Assembly: GCA_937859745.1 (NCBI GenBank)
Contig: CALMAQ010000359.1
Span: 1 to 43,627, forward strand
Reading direction: 5' to 3'
Length of the DNA stretch: 43,627 nt
Origin: an uncultured Verrucomicrobiota bacterium
GTDB taxonomy: Bacteria > Verrucomicrobiota > Verrucomicrobiia > Chthoniobacterales > SZAS-18
Shown: positions 16,195-24,434 of the stretch, one piece after another
Layout: each line of letters begins with the position of its first letter
Position numbering within the stretch: position 1 is the first letter of the stretch
The notes under the pieces: generated by a model
Databases searched by the model: none
What the model saw: only the letters and a program-made list of their open reading frames with translations
What the model was told of the DNA's origin: nothing
Made by a program: the position numbers and the translations under genes

Positions 16195-16824
16195 ATGAAC
16201 ACGAGCGAAACGGCATTTCTGGAGCGAGCAGTCGTCCAGCTCCTCTTCGTGAGCGGACGGGAATTTTCCTTGGAGAGCCTGCGCGAGAAGCTGCGGGAGC
16301 TGTTTGTTCGGGAGGCTGACGCGACCGTGCGAGCCGCGGCCAGCGTCGGAGGATTCGAGTTGTTGCAGGTGCTCCTGAAAACCAGCCAAAAGCTGGAGAA
16401 GATGGGTTTGCGGCTCGACATCCGCGCCGGAAGCGTGCGGATTACCACGGCCGAAGTGCGTCCCCCTGCCCTGCGCGACTATTTCGCCGCGATCACCGAC
16501 CAATTTAAATCCGACGCGAGCGACGCGGCCTCCGACGGAGACCACGAGGAAGGTCCTCTGAGCGCCGCCGGGCTGGAAGTACTCGCTTGTATCGCCTTTA
16601 AGCAGCCGCTCAGCCTGCCGGAGATCAACGGCTATTTTACCGCCGACCGACGCGCGGTCGTCCACCGGCTTCAACATCTGGGTTTAGTGGACTGCCGAAA
16701 GTCTGGCGAAACCGGCCGCACGGTGTGGATGACCACTGGAGAGTTTCTGCGCCGGTTCAATCTGCAATCAGCGGCCGACCTGGAACGTTTGTGGCAGGCC
16801 AGCGGCGAAGCGAAGGCCGCCTGA
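16195..16824 (+). CDS. ScpB-like segregation protein
   Basis: I chose the ATG at 16195 because AGGAGGTG at 16180-16187 is an ideal ribosome-binding site and overlaps the recombinase stop. The 209-residue protein has two winged-helix-like halves. The second (about 125-200) shows LSAAGLEVLACIAFKQPLSL, then EINGYF, HRLQHLGLVDCRKSGETGR and TTGEFLRRFNLQSAADLERL. This is the ScpB pattern (LS..ALE.LAIIAY.QP...EI...GR...TT.EFL..F.L..L.DL). Chromosomal ScpB joins ScpA and SMC in the condensin-like complex. A copy in an operon with a recombinase next to a plasmid origin suggests a role in plasmid segregation. Similarity is clear, but the sequence is divergent and its partner is not in the window. Confidence 0.75.
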   Translation: MNTSETAFLERAVVQLLFVSGREFSLESLREKLRELFVREADATVRAAASVGGFELLQVLLKTSQKLEKMGLRLDIRAGSVRITTAEVRPPALRDYFAAITDQFKSDASDAASDGDHEEGPLSAAGLEVLACIAFKQPLSLPEINGYFTADRRAVVHRLQHLGLVDCRKSGETGRTVWMTTGEFLRRFNLQSAADLERLWQASGEAKAA

Positions 16825-16848
16825 CATCGTTTGCGTCGTCGACGGCGT

Positions 16849-17148
16849 AGGGGGAAATGCCCGCGAAAGATCGAAACCACGTTTCCGTACCTCTCAAACC
16901 ACGCTACCCGACACAGTGGTCGATCGGGGGAAACTCACGCTGAACATTGGAAACGGCCGATTCGCACAGGGGAAATCGACGCGAAAGATCACGATGATGA
17001 GGGGAGAAAGACGCGGAAGTTGGCGTTGAACAACTCACACAGGCTTTCGGCTAGGGGGAAATCGGCGCGTTGAACAATGCGCCCACGACCGCTGAGGGGA
17101 ACACGGCGCGGAAGAACGCGTTTTTTCGGGGGGTTTCCACGCGTAACT
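16849..17148. repeat. Seven direct iterons of the oriV
   Basis: Seven degenerate copies of a 22-bp unit, consensus cGGGGGAAAtcgACGCGaAA, begin at about 16849, 16925, 16967, 16999, 17053, 17094 and 17127, all in the same orientation. The most conserved parts are the G4-5 AAA block and the ACGCG block 6-8 bases later. Spacing is irregular (32 to 76 bases). Iterons are binding sites for plasmid initiator proteins and set copy number. An initiator gene lies next to this block. Confidence 0.8.
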
Positions 17149-17196
17149 TGGCGAAATCGCGCATATAAATACCTCACCCACAGAGGCCTAGCCGAC

Positions 17197-17246
17197 TTAT
17201 TCACATCTTTATCCCTTTCTTTATCCCTTTAACCCTTAATAAAAGG
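17197..17246. other. DnaA box and AT-rich unwinding element of the oriV
   Basis: TTATTCACA at 17197-17205 matches the DnaA box consensus TTATNCACA exactly. It is followed directly by a pyrimidine- and AT-rich tract containing TTTATCCCTTT twice (17208-17229) and AACCCTTAATAAAA. This is the only strongly AT-rich, directly repeated block between the two iteron clusters. Together with the iterons it is the layout of an iteron-type theta replication origin. The region 17247-17389 after it holds GC-rich hairpins and no gene. Confidence 0.75.
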
Positions 17247-17389
17247 CGTCGCAAAGCGCCGCAATAAGGATCGGTTTCTCCGCAAGCTGCGAAACCGAAC
17301 GCGCCCCCGGCGCTTCGCGCCACCCCGCTACGCGCGGGGAAGGCTGGCTCCGCCAGCGGTAGAGAAGGTAAAAGAAACAGACGCCATCA

Positions 17390-17520
17390 ACTTCCGCGCC
17401 AATTTCCCCCGTCCATACACAACTTCCGCGTCTTGTTCCCCCGAGGCCCGCGCGGATGAAAAGATGGGCACAAGAACTCAACAAGCCACGCATTGCTAAC
17501 TTTCGCGCCTCGTTCCCCCG
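17390..17520. repeat. Three inverted iterons next to the initiator gene
   Basis: Three copies of the same 22-bp unit lie in the opposite orientation at 17390-17411, 17422-17443 and 17499-17520. Their reverse complements all begin CGGGGGAA and end GCGGAAGT or GCGAAAGT. They are better conserved than the direct set. Inverted iterons beside a rep gene can serve autoregulation or handcuffing control. They lie just past the 3' end of rep, so promoter control is less obvious than in plasmids with the sites upstream. Confidence 0.75.
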
Positions 17521-17530
17521 AAAGACGGCA

Positions 17531-18694
17531 TCAACTCAGCCGCAGCATCCCGGTTTCCAATCCGCTTGTACCCAACGTTTTCTTGGGTGTTTGATGCTTG
17601 CTGCGCCACTGGTTCATTTCGACGTTGCCTTGGATAATCTCTTGGGCAAATTGGCGCGAAGGAAACAACTGCCACACCACGTCGGTGACCTTCTTACGTC
17701 CTTTCGTCGCCGCATAGCTCAAATCTTCCTGAAATGGGCGCATCCCGTGCAGCACGTTCTCCTTGACCATTTGAGCAAGCGCTTCACGCACCGTCGCCAC
17801 GTTGTCACGCAGCCGACTCGCTCTGGCGATGCCGCTTTCGCTCAAGATTGTCTCCAACGAAATCTGATAGCTCCCACCGTCCACGAAGGCGGTCTTGGTC
17901 GCCTGCCGGAACCGATGGCTCAAGCGTGTGGCGAGCCAGCGAGCCAGCGGACTGGCCATACTCATCACCCGCTGATAGTTGATCGGGTAGAACGCCAGGT
18001 TGATGATGGCTTGGGTGGCCAGAGGATGATAATCCACGGACACCCTCGAACTCTGTCCTGAATCATCGTCTTCGTCGTAGACGTACGTGTAATTGCTGAA
18101 GACGGCGGAACTGATGCCATGGAGCGTCCGATCCTTTGAACAGGCCAAATTGACAGTCGCCTTGTTCAAGACCTCCAGAGCTTCCTTGAGTTCAACCACT
18201 TTGAAGCCATGGCCTTGTGAGGTAAGCTCCTTGCGGAGTTGGTACAGGGTGAAACTGACCCGGATGATCTGCGCTCCAGATTGCGGCACCGTGTGCAACC
18301 CGGTATTGACGACCTGCTGTACCGCCAGCTTGCGGATCGCCCGTTCGACCAACTCTTCTCGTGCACCGGGGTAAATGGCCTGACCGGTTCCGTCCTGCCC
18401 TTTGATCACGGCGGCCGAAAGCGTCACCTGCACCTGTAATTCCTCCTGCTTCCCAGACTCGCTGCGGCGGCGCAGGGTGATGGTTTTGGTGATAGGCGTC
18501 AGGTCTTTCGCCTTGCGCACCTTGGCGTACACGTACTTCGGCAGCGCGTCGAAAATCTCGAAGGTGCGCGACTCGTTTTTGTCCGCCGAAAAAAATCCGT
18601 CGAAGAGAGGCAATTCGCGCTGCTGCGCCGCCTGCAAGCTGTGCTCGGGTAAAGCCGGCTGGGATGGCTTCTTCGGGGTTTTTGGCTTGGCCAT
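17531..18694 (-). CDS. Plasmid replication initiator protein (Rep)
   Basis: A 387-residue protein resembling iteron-binding plasmid initiators built from two winged-helix domains. The start is a Lys/Pro-rich tail. The first domain spans roughly 40-210 and includes ALPKYVYAKVRKAKDLTPIT and the coiled segment ERAIRKLAVQQVV. The second spans roughly 220-350, with NLAFYPINYQRVMSMASPLA, WLATRLSHRFRQ and GIARASRLRDNVATVREAL. Family placement rests on these features plus its position beside ten iterons, a DnaA box and parAB-like genes; I cannot name the incompatibility group. It would bind iterons, open the AT-rich element and recruit helicase. It reads in the same direction as the ParA and partner genes. 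Confidence 0.8.
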   Translation of the reverse strand: MAKPKTPKKPSQPALPEHSLQAAQQRELPLFDGFFSADKNESRTFEIFDALPKYVYAKVRKAKDLTPITKTITLRRRSESGKQEELQVQVTLSAAVIKGQDGTGQAIYPGAREELVERAIRKLAVQQVVNTGLHTVPQSGAQIIRVSFTLYQLRKELTSQGHGFKVVELKEALEVLNKATVNLACSKDRTLHGISSAVFSNYTYVYDEDDDSGQSSRVSVDYHPLATQAIINLAFYPINYQRVMSMASPLARWLATRLSHRFRQATKTAFVDGGSYQISLETILSESGIARASRLRDNVATVREALAQMVKENVLHGMRPFQEDLSYAATKGRKKVTDVVWQLFPSRQFAQEIIQGNVEMNQWRSKHQTPKKTLGTSGLETGMLRLS

Positions 18695-18792
18695 GTCGGC
18701 AGGTTAGCCTTTTTCATCCGCTGCCGTCCAACTTTTGCGTGGGTCGGCAAGAACCTACCCTGGTGTAGGCACCGCAGGCTGTCGCAGAGGCG

Positions 18793-19155
18793 TCATTTCA
18801 ACCGCAGGTCGAGCTTCAAGAGCCCTCGGTACGCCGCGGCGAGCTGCGCGTTATCCTCCAGAAGGTCGATGGCGATCTGGATCAAACCGGAATGCCCGGC
18901 TTTGATGCCTTGTTTACGCAAGGAAAGCTCCAACCTGTCGAGCTTTTCCACGTTTGCCGGGCGCAAGGTGATGCCTTTGCTGACCACCGGCTGGACTTTC
19001 TTGGAAGCATCTCCCGGCTTTGGGGCTGAAGATTCCTTTGCGGGCGCGGCCGCAGGCAGTTCACCTTCGGTTTGTGCAGCATCCGACGCTGCCGTCGGCG
19101 TGGTTTGACGTTCCAGCTTGCGGGTGGCTTCGGCGAGCAATGTTTTCTTATCCAT
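18793..19155 (-). CDS. Small ParA-partner protein (putative ParB-like)
   Basis: A 120-residue protein encoded directly after parA. Residues 1-60 are low-complexity and rich in Ala, Pro, Ser and Lys. The C-terminal half (GITLRPANVEKLDRLELSLR, then HSGLIQIAIDLL) looks like a small DNA-binding fold of the ribbon-helix-helix type. Type Ib plasmid partition systems pair a short ParA with just such a small DNA-binding partner. I infer that it binds the AT-rich palindromes around 19181-19298 and upstream of parA and stimulates the ParA ATPase. No sequence family can be named with certainty. Confidence 0.6.
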   Translation of the reverse strand: MDKKTLLAEATRKLERQTTPTAASDAAQTEGELPAAAPAKESSAPKPGDASKKVQPVVSKGITLRPANVEKLDRLELSLRKQGIKAGHSGLIQIAIDLLEDNAQLAAAYRGLLKLDLRLK

Positions 19156-19180
19156 ATCATCTTTTTATCGCTCAATCGTG

Positions 19181-19298
19181 TTATCAGACCATATGATAAT
19201 CCCATCATCGCATTCTCATCGCAAGGCGACGTATCCGTGATGCCCTCTCATGATCTTGAAATCAGATTATCACACGACAACATAATGTCGTAATGAGA
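19181..19298. promoter_or_regulatory. AT-rich palindromic sites between parA and its partner gene
   Basis: The gap between the two par genes is 143 bases, long for an operon. It contains TTATCA-gacca-TATGATAA (19181-19199) and further TTATCACACGA / CATAATGTCG stretches. Related palindromes occur upstream of parA and at 20721-20759. They share a TTATCATATGATAA-like core. I infer parS-type centromere sites and/or operators for the small partner protein. Confidence 0.5.
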
Positions 19299-19850
19299 TC
19301 ACGTCACGATTTCAAGAGCCGCGCTGAACACCTCCTCCCGCTGGGCGGCGCTGAGCGCGCGCCAGCCGACCACGTGGGTCTGAGCGTAAGCCTCGCGGAG
19401 CGAGATCGTCGATTTGTAGTTGGGAAGTCCGACCTGGCTGGCGATGGCCGTGAGATCCTGGTCTCCGAACGCCGTCCCTTTACGCACGCGATTAAAGAGG
19501 ATGGTCGGTTTGCTCTTGCCCCCGCGAGCTTTGAGAATTTCCGCAGCAGTCGTTTTAGTTGCCCACAAGTCAACCGGGTACGGCGAGGCCACCAGAACGA
19601 CCTTGTCCGAGCGTTTCACGGAATCGCGGAACTCGTCCGAAAGATTGGGTGGCGTGTCGATGATCGTGATGTCGGCCTTTTCGGGATAAACAGCGACCGC
19701 CGTGCCTTCCAACGACATGCGCGCCGAACCCTGCGGATCACGGTCCCAGATGGCCACCTTCCGGTTGACCTCTGTTAGCGCGAGCGCGACTAGGACCGAG
19801 AGGGTGGTTTTTCCGACTCCGCCTTTTTGGTTGCAAAACGATATTATCAT
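19299..19850 (-). CDS. parA: ParA-type partition ATPase (type Ib)
   Basis: A 183-residue Walker-type ATPase without the N-terminal DNA-binding extension, as in type Ib ParA proteins. The deviant Walker A motif KGGVGKTT is at residues 9-16, the Walker A' region is IWDRDPQGSA, and Walker B lies in ITIIDTPPN. Such proteins move plasmids by ATP-dependent, nucleoid-bound gradients together with a small DNA-binding partner and a centromere. The partner gene follows 143 bases downstream and rep after that. The upstream region carries several TTATCATA-type palindromes, probably operators. Confidence 0.9.
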   Translation of the reverse strand: MIISFCNQKGGVGKTTLSVLVALALTEVNRKVAIWDRDPQGSARMSLEGTAVAVYPEKADITIIDTPPNLSDEFRDSVKRSDKVVLVASPYPVDLWATKTTAAEILKARGGKSKPTILFNRVRKGTAFGDQDLTAIASQVGLPNYKSTISLREAYAQTHVVGWRALSAAQREEVFSAALEIVT

Positions 19851-20348
19851 ATAATGTCACACAATCACGCTATTATCCTCTGATTATCGCAGTCTCACGT
19901 CAAGATAATCTGACAAAACGCCACAGTCGGACTATATGATGATATGAGGATAACTCTGTTCGACCCAAACGAACAGTGTGGCATGGCTCGATCCGCAGTA
20001 AGGCAAAGGGACTGGAGGAGGAGAGCACACACCAGCGGCATGGTGTAGTGGCCACGGGGGAGGAAGGGAACAAAATCATCACCCGAGGTGGTTATTCGCA
20101 ACTGAAGCCAAGGAAATCAAAAAGACTCGGGAGAATAAGCGGCGAAGGGACAGAAGATCCGAGGCGGGGGGGTTAGAACCAGGCCACGGCGGTCAGGAAT
20201 TTGCTGGAATGGCAGAGCATGATTTCGGTTGATAGTGAAATGCACGCCTACCACAGAAATCTTCGACCCGTGCGAACCAACAGAGCAAAGAAGCACTGTG
20301 CCGACATCGGACGCGTTCAAAAAAGATATTGAGGAGAGAGGCAGGTTC
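19843..20348. promoter_or_regulatory. Gene-free upstream region of parA with AT-rich sites
   Basis: About 490 bases separate the parA start from the next gene at 20349. ATTATCATATAAT lies at 19843-19855, directly over the parA start, and CTATATGATGATATGAGGATAA at about 19932-19953 is shown here in two parts: CTATATGATGATATG then AGGATAA. Both resemble the palindromes inside the par operon. The rest (about 19960-20348) shows frames on both strands but no recognisable product. I infer parA promoter and partition/operator sites. Confidence 0.45.
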
Positions 20349-20696
20349 ATGAACCAAAATTCCAGCCAAGCTTCCCCGGCAGATCGCAGTGCAAACCAGA
20401 CGATGCTCAGGCGCGCTTTGGCGACGATGTCCATCGGGCAACTGGTCGAACTCAAATCGACGGCCCACCGACTCAAGCACCTGCCGTTCACCCGTCTGGT
20501 AAACGTGTTGTTTACGGAGGCCGCGGATGACCGGGCTCGCGCGGAGCGCGAATCCCACAAACACAACTTCGCCAGCGAATCGGCAGAGGAATGCCGTTCT
20601 GTTTTTTTGAGAGACCTTTTCGAAGAAATCGAGCGCGCGTTGGCCCCGCGCTCACGAGCGAATGAGCATCATCCAGGCGAAAACAATCCTGAATGA
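20349..20696 (+). CDS. Hypothetical plasmid protein
   Basis: The ATG at 20349 follows GAGGAGAGAGGCAGG, a plausible ribosome-binding region; a longer frame from 20229 lacks a clear signal. The product is 115 residues, hydrophilic and helical. It contains MSIGQLVELKSTAHRLKHLP and a charged C-terminus rich in Glu, Arg and His. I do not recognise a family. It lies alone on the plus strand between parA and the transfer genes, directly before a TTATCATATGATA palindrome. A small regulatory or partition-accessory protein is possible. Confidence 0.45.
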   Translation: MNQNSSQASPADRSANQTMLRRALATMSIGQLVELKSTAHRLKHLPFTRLVNVLFTEAADDRARAERESHKHNFASESAEECRSVFLRDLFEEIERALAPRSRANEHHPGENNPE

Positions 20697-20720
20697 CGGA
20701 AGCAGTCAAAAGAGGGATGC

Positions 20721-20759
20721 TATTATATGATAACGTCGTAACACGATTATCATATGATA
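20721..20759. promoter_or_regulatory. Palindrome TATCATATGATA, partition-like site
   Basis: TATCATATGATA at 20748-20759 is a perfect 12-bp palindrome, and TATTATATGATAACG at 20721 is an inverted partial copy 20 bases earlier. The same core is seen at 19181-19199, 19843-19855 and about 19932-19953. It lies between two convergent genes, so it is unlikely to be a promoter operator and may be a centromere-like site. Confidence 0.45.
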
Positions 20760-20775
20760 TCCTCATGCGAGGGCT

Positions 20776-21114
20776 TCATTCATCGGCATCGATCACTTCG
20801 ATCTTCTCGATGGAAAGTTCAGTCTCGGGGATTTGCTTGTGGCCCGTGACTTCCCGGACCATGGCTACCGCGTGTTTGGCCAACGAGTCGAAGAGTTGTT
20901 GGAGGTTACGGCCCTCGAGACGCAAGACCCGTGAAGAAAAGTTGAGTTCGATCACTCCGCTTTTGTCGAAGTGGCAATAACCGAGGTAGGCGTAAGGAAA
21001 AAAACAAGAGTTGCCGTTGGAGAAACGGGCTTCGAGGTTGATCGGCGGTGTTTCACCCTGCGCGGCTTCCCAAGACGAGACCGTGGATTGCTTCGGAGTG
21101 CTAGGTGTGGTCAT
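20776..21114 (-). CDS. Hypothetical protein coupled to the relaxase gene
   Basis: The start ATG (21112-21114) overlaps the relaxase stop as ATGA, so translation is coupled. The 112-residue product has an N-terminal Ser/Thr/Pro-rich stretch. A compact region follows (INLEARFSNGNSCFFPYAYL, then VIELNFSSRVLRLEGRNLQQ) with many beta-prone segments, and the end is acidic (IEKIEVIDADE). I do not recognise the family. The tight coupling suggests a relaxosome or transfer accessory role. Confidence 0.6.
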   Translation of the reverse strand: MTTPSTPKQSTVSSWEAAQGETPPINLEARFSNGNSCFFPYAYLGYCHFDKSGVIELNFSSRVLRLEGRNLQQLFDSLAKHAVAMVREVTGHKQIPETELSIEKIEVIDADE

Positions 21115-24095
21115 AGGCGGGGGTGTTGTCTTGCGATCCGTGGGATCAGGCCGGGGCCGACGGGGACGACTGGTTTGGCTGGCCGCGGGTGCTTGCCTGT
21201 CAGGCCGCGCCGAATGACCTGTTTGACGCGCCGGGCGAGCTTGGCAGCAATTAGGTGCACCGTTTGCCGAACGGAGCGGCGTCGGCGCTCGCTGCGGCGT
21301 TGCTGCACGACGAGATCCAACGCCGAGCGGCGTTCGCCGGTGTCGGTCCAGGCGGCCTCCACGGCCTGGCGGTCGTCCGTGTAGATGCGCACGTCCTCGC
21401 GGCCACGCGAAAGCGAGACGTATCCCTGCTTGAGGGAACCCGCGGACTCGGCCGACGCGCCACTTTCCGCGAGCAGAACGTGATCGACCGTCTTGCCTTG
21501 GGAGGCGTGGCTGGTCAGGCAGTAGCCGCTGGCCAAGTGGCCGAAGGAACGTGGGACCACCAAGCCGCCCGCACATTCGAGGTCCCCGCGAGGCGAGAAT
21601 CCGGTGACGGTCAGCAAGGTGCCGTTGTCGATACGGAAGGCGTCGGCCTGGGCAGACCCTCCGGCGTTGGCAAACCCGTTCTGGGTGATCCGGATCTTGT
21701 CGCCGACGCTGACCGCCAGGCTGGCCGCCTCGTAGACCGCGAAGGCCCGGGCGGCGTTGAGAACGAGCCGCTCGCGGCGGCCATCGGCGCGTTGGATGAG
21801 CAGGTGACCCGGGTCTAGGGCCTCGACGACTTCCGCCCGCTCGCCAGGGGAAAAGGAATCGCAACGGCGGACGAACTGGACGAACTGACCGGGCCGGTAG
21901 TTTGTGGATGCGGTTTTCTGCGCCGTGGTGAGGTGCAGGTTGACCAGACGTTCGACGTGATGCTCCTCGCCGGTAAGGACACCGGTGGCGCGTAGTTGCT
22001 CGCGGATGGCCTGCACGACTTGGTTGCCTTCGGCGTGGGTCGGAGAAACCGCCAGGACCTCCTTGCCCTGCGCCACCAGTTGCGCGTAGTCGCTCCCGAG
22101 CTGCTCGTAACGCGCGGCCGGGTCGGAGATCTCGCGCCAAGCCCCGAGCTTGCGCAGCCGACGGCATCCACGCTCGACATCGCCCGCCGCAAACGCCTCA
22201 ACCATCCGGCGGTAGGCCGCCAGACGCTGGCGTCGCACGACGCTAAGCTCCGCCGGCACCAGCCCCGCGTGCTTTTCGAGGATGCGCAGGGCATCACCGC
22301 GTTCGACGGCCGTGTGCTGGGCCGTGTCGCCCGCCAAGACCACGCGGCAACGTAAACGCTCGGCCAGATCGAAAATTCGGTGCATGGCGGGCATGGAAAG
22401 CAGACCGGCCTCGTCGATCCAGAGCACCTGGCCGGCGGCGCGGACCTGTAGGTCGGCGTTGGTCAACAACTTTTCGACCGTCTCCGCTGCCTGGAACGTG
22501 TGGCGAATACGCTGTGCCGCCATCGAATCGCCGAGGACGCCAGTCGCCTCCTTGCGAAGCACCCCGCGGGATGCTTCGGAAGACGGCGCGAAGAGAAACA
22601 CCTCGTGTCCCGCTTGCTGGAGGGCGTGAATGGTCTCGCGCAAGAGGGTGGTTTTCCCCGTCCCGGCAATGCCGCGAATCGCCATGACGCGATCGCGGGA
22701 AGTGCGGATGTGGGTGACGGCCAAAGATTGCTCCTCTGAGAGCAAAGCCTGGAGAGGCTGGTAGTCGGCGCGGGAATCGAGCTGCCGACAAGTGCCGCGG
22801 GTGCCGCGCACGTAATTCACGACCGCGCGTTCCTCAGCGAGAACCGTGGGCGTCGTGACGAAGCGGCGTTGGGCTTGGCCGTCGTTTAGGTAGATGACGG
22901 GGCCGTTTTCAAGGGCCGCGCGGGCCTCGTCGAAACGAACGCTGCCGATGCCGTGGTGCAGGAGGGTTTCCAACAAGCGCGGCTCACTGACGGCGGATGC
23001 GCGCTCCAATTCATGATCGAGGGCGTAGCGTAGTGCGGAATCGGTGGCGAGGGTAGGGGAGTCGCCATTTGCCATCGCGTGCTCTCCAGAGGCCGCCGCG
23101 TTCTGGGCGGTTTGGATCACCTGATCGAGGTGCCGGGATTCTGCCGCCGAAAGCCGCCGGTCCATGAGGTCGAGCAGCTCGCGCCGCGTTTTCGCTTCCT
23201 TCTCCGGTCGGGTTTCCAGGGTGGCGAGTTCGCGCACCTCGGCGTCAGTGAGGCTACCGACGGCGCGCCGGACCGAAGCCCGTTCGCTTGGGGCGAGCGC
23301 GTCCAAACGAGTTTTGAGCTTGTACTTGACGTAGAGCAGAGCCAGCCGCGTCGAGTCGGCGCGGAGTTCCTCCGCCAACCGTTGGACCTGCGCGCGGCGT
23401 TGCGAGAACCGTTCGAGCAACGCGCTGCCCACCCCCCGTACCTCAAAGGCATATTCGGTGCGGTCCAACTCGTAACCCAGGCCGCGCAGGCCGTGGGCCA
23501 ATTCCGCCAGGGCAATCTTGTCCAGGAGCTTGCGCTGACGGTACATCTCCGCCGCCTGGAGCGCCAGCCAGCCATTGCGCTCCGGGTCAAAGCTCAGGTT
23601 CGCCAGCACCGCGTGAACATGGAGGTTGGGATCGTTCGAGCGGCTGGATTCGTGGACGAACAAGCCGGCGGCGAGGCTGTTGGTCGTGCGCGTGCTCTCG
23701 GAACGCACCAGCTCACCGCGGCGGTCGCGTACCCTGGCGAGGCTTTCCATGTGGGCAAACGCCTTTTTGACGGCCTTGAGGTGCAGCTCGCGGATGCGCT
23801 CATCCCGCATCGAGAGGATCGAGACGGACTTCGGGGCCGTGAAGGTAAAGTCGTAGTGACAATTCTTGCTGCGGCGGGGTCTGCTCTGTTGGCCGAACCG
23901 CTCCAAATCGTTGCCGATCACCGCGAGGAAATCCTCCTGGGTAATTTCACCGTGCAATCCCAAGCGTCTGGCACCCTCGCCGACCCACTCACCATGGATG
24001 CGCTCTCCCTTGGAATAATAGTCGTCGCGCATCAGGTGCTCACGAAAGTAATTCGCGGCAACCTTGGGGCTTTGACCAGCAGTGACGGAGACCAT
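21111..24095 (-). CDS. MobF-family conjugative relaxase/helicase (TrwC/TraI-like)
   Basis: A 994-residue bifunctional enzyme that nicks oriT and unwinds the transferred strand. Relaxase domain (1-about 300): catalytic Tyr pair Y26/Y27 (RDDYYSKGERIHGEW), the 'FTFTAPKSVS' motif near 84-91, and the metal-binding His triad H148, H159 and H161 (NDPNLHVHAVLAN). Helicase domain: Walker A GIAGTGKTT at 475-483, Walker B WIDEAG at 559-564, and the C-terminal YVSLSRGREDV motif typical of RecD-like SF1 helicases. Length is close to TrwC (966 residues). It reads downstream of a small gene at 24115 and overlaps the next by four bases. The candidate oriT at 24435-24515 lies upstream. Confidence 0.95.
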   Translation of the reverse strand: MVSVTAGQSPKVAANYFREHLMRDDYYSKGERIHGEWVGEGARRLGLHGEITQEDFLAVIGNDLERFGQQSRPRRSKNCHYDFTFTAPKSVSILSMRDERIRELHLKAVKKAFAHMESLARVRDRRGELVRSESTRTTNSLAAGLFVHESSRSNDPNLHVHAVLANLSFDPERNGWLALQAAEMYRQRKLLDKIALAELAHGLRGLGYELDRTEYAFEVRGVGSALLERFSQRRAQVQRLAEELRADSTRLALLYVKYKLKTRLDALAPSERASVRRAVGSLTDAEVRELATLETRPEKEAKTRRELLDLMDRRLSAAESRHLDQVIQTAQNAAASGEHAMANGDSPTLATDSALRYALDHELERASAVSEPRLLETLLHHGIGSVRFDEARAALENGPVIYLNDGQAQRRFVTTPTVLAEERAVVNYVRGTRGTCRQLDSRADYQPLQALLSEEQSLAVTHIRTSRDRVMAIRGIAGTGKTTLLRETIHALQQAGHEVFLFAPSSEASRGVLRKEATGVLGDSMAAQRIRHTFQAAETVEKLLTNADLQVRAAGQVLWIDEAGLLSMPAMHRIFDLAERLRCRVVLAGDTAQHTAVERGDALRILEKHAGLVPAELSVVRRQRLAAYRRMVEAFAAGDVERGCRRLRKLGAWREISDPAARYEQLGSDYAQLVAQGKEVLAVSPTHAEGNQVVQAIREQLRATGVLTGEEHHVERLVNLHLTTAQKTASTNYRPGQFVQFVRRCDSFSPGERAEVVEALDPGHLLIQRADGRRERLVLNAARAFAVYEAASLAVSVGDKIRITQNGFANAGGSAQADAFRIDNGTLLTVTGFSPRGDLECAGGLVVPRSFGHLASGYCLTSHASQGKTVDHVLLAESGASAESAGSLKQGYVSLSRGREDVRIYTDDRQAVEAAWTDTGERRSALDLVVQQRRSERRRRSVRQTVHLIAAKLARRVKQVIRRGLTGKHPRPAKPVVPVGPGLIPRIARQHPRL

Positions 24096-24114
24096 GCGAA
24101 TCAGGGGGCCAGGA

Positions 24115-24339
24115 TCACCGATGGCCGGTTGACGACCCGGGCAAGTGGAGGAGCTGTCGGGCGTTTTCTAATTTGGCTCGGGCGTCGTTGATAGCAGCCA
24201 TCGCCTCCGACTCGGTTTCGGAAGGGGCATGAAAGGTCGGCACCACGGCAGACTCGACGCCAGCCAGCGAGGAAAGCGCCCTGCTGAGGATGGCCTCAGC
24301 GACCACGTGCCGCCTATTGGGATGAGAGTTCTCGGCCAT
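24115..24339 (-). CDS. Small hypothetical protein upstream of the relaxase
   Basis: The likely start is the ATG at 24337-24339, giving 74 residues (MAENSHPNRRHVVAEAILSR at the start, then ETESEAMAAINDARAKLENA). A longer in-frame start at 24411 adds a hydrophobic leader, but this would run into the oriT-like region. It lies 19 bases before the relaxase gene in the same direction. Small helical proteins at this position often belong to the relaxosome. I do not recognise a family. Confidence 0.5.
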   Translation of the reverse strand: MAENSHPNRRHVVAEAILSRALSSLAGVESAVVPTFHAPSETESEAMAAINDARAKLENARQLLHLPGSSTGHR

Positions 24340-24434
24340 GAGGAAAAGGGAGGCTGTTTTCCCTTTTATCCCGAAGGCAGCACTCGTTGCAAGAAGAACC
24401 GTAGTATTCACACATTTCCCTAATAGATTTTATG

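Noticed and set aside
16849-17148. Repeats considered as a CRISPR array
   Set aside because: Units are degenerate and irregularly spaced (32-76 bases), and no cas genes are present; the neighbouring rep gene and DnaA box point to iterons.
17250-17360. GC-rich inverted repeats after the AT-rich tract, considered as a CRISPR or terminator
   Set aside because: They are short unequal hairpins (for example the ggcgctTCGcgcc type) with no regular repeat-spacer pattern and no T-run; better explained as origin structure.
20117-20566. 149-codon minus-strand frame near the parA upstream region
   Set aside because: No domain or ribosome-binding site, and it overlaps a better-supported plus-strand gene at 20349.
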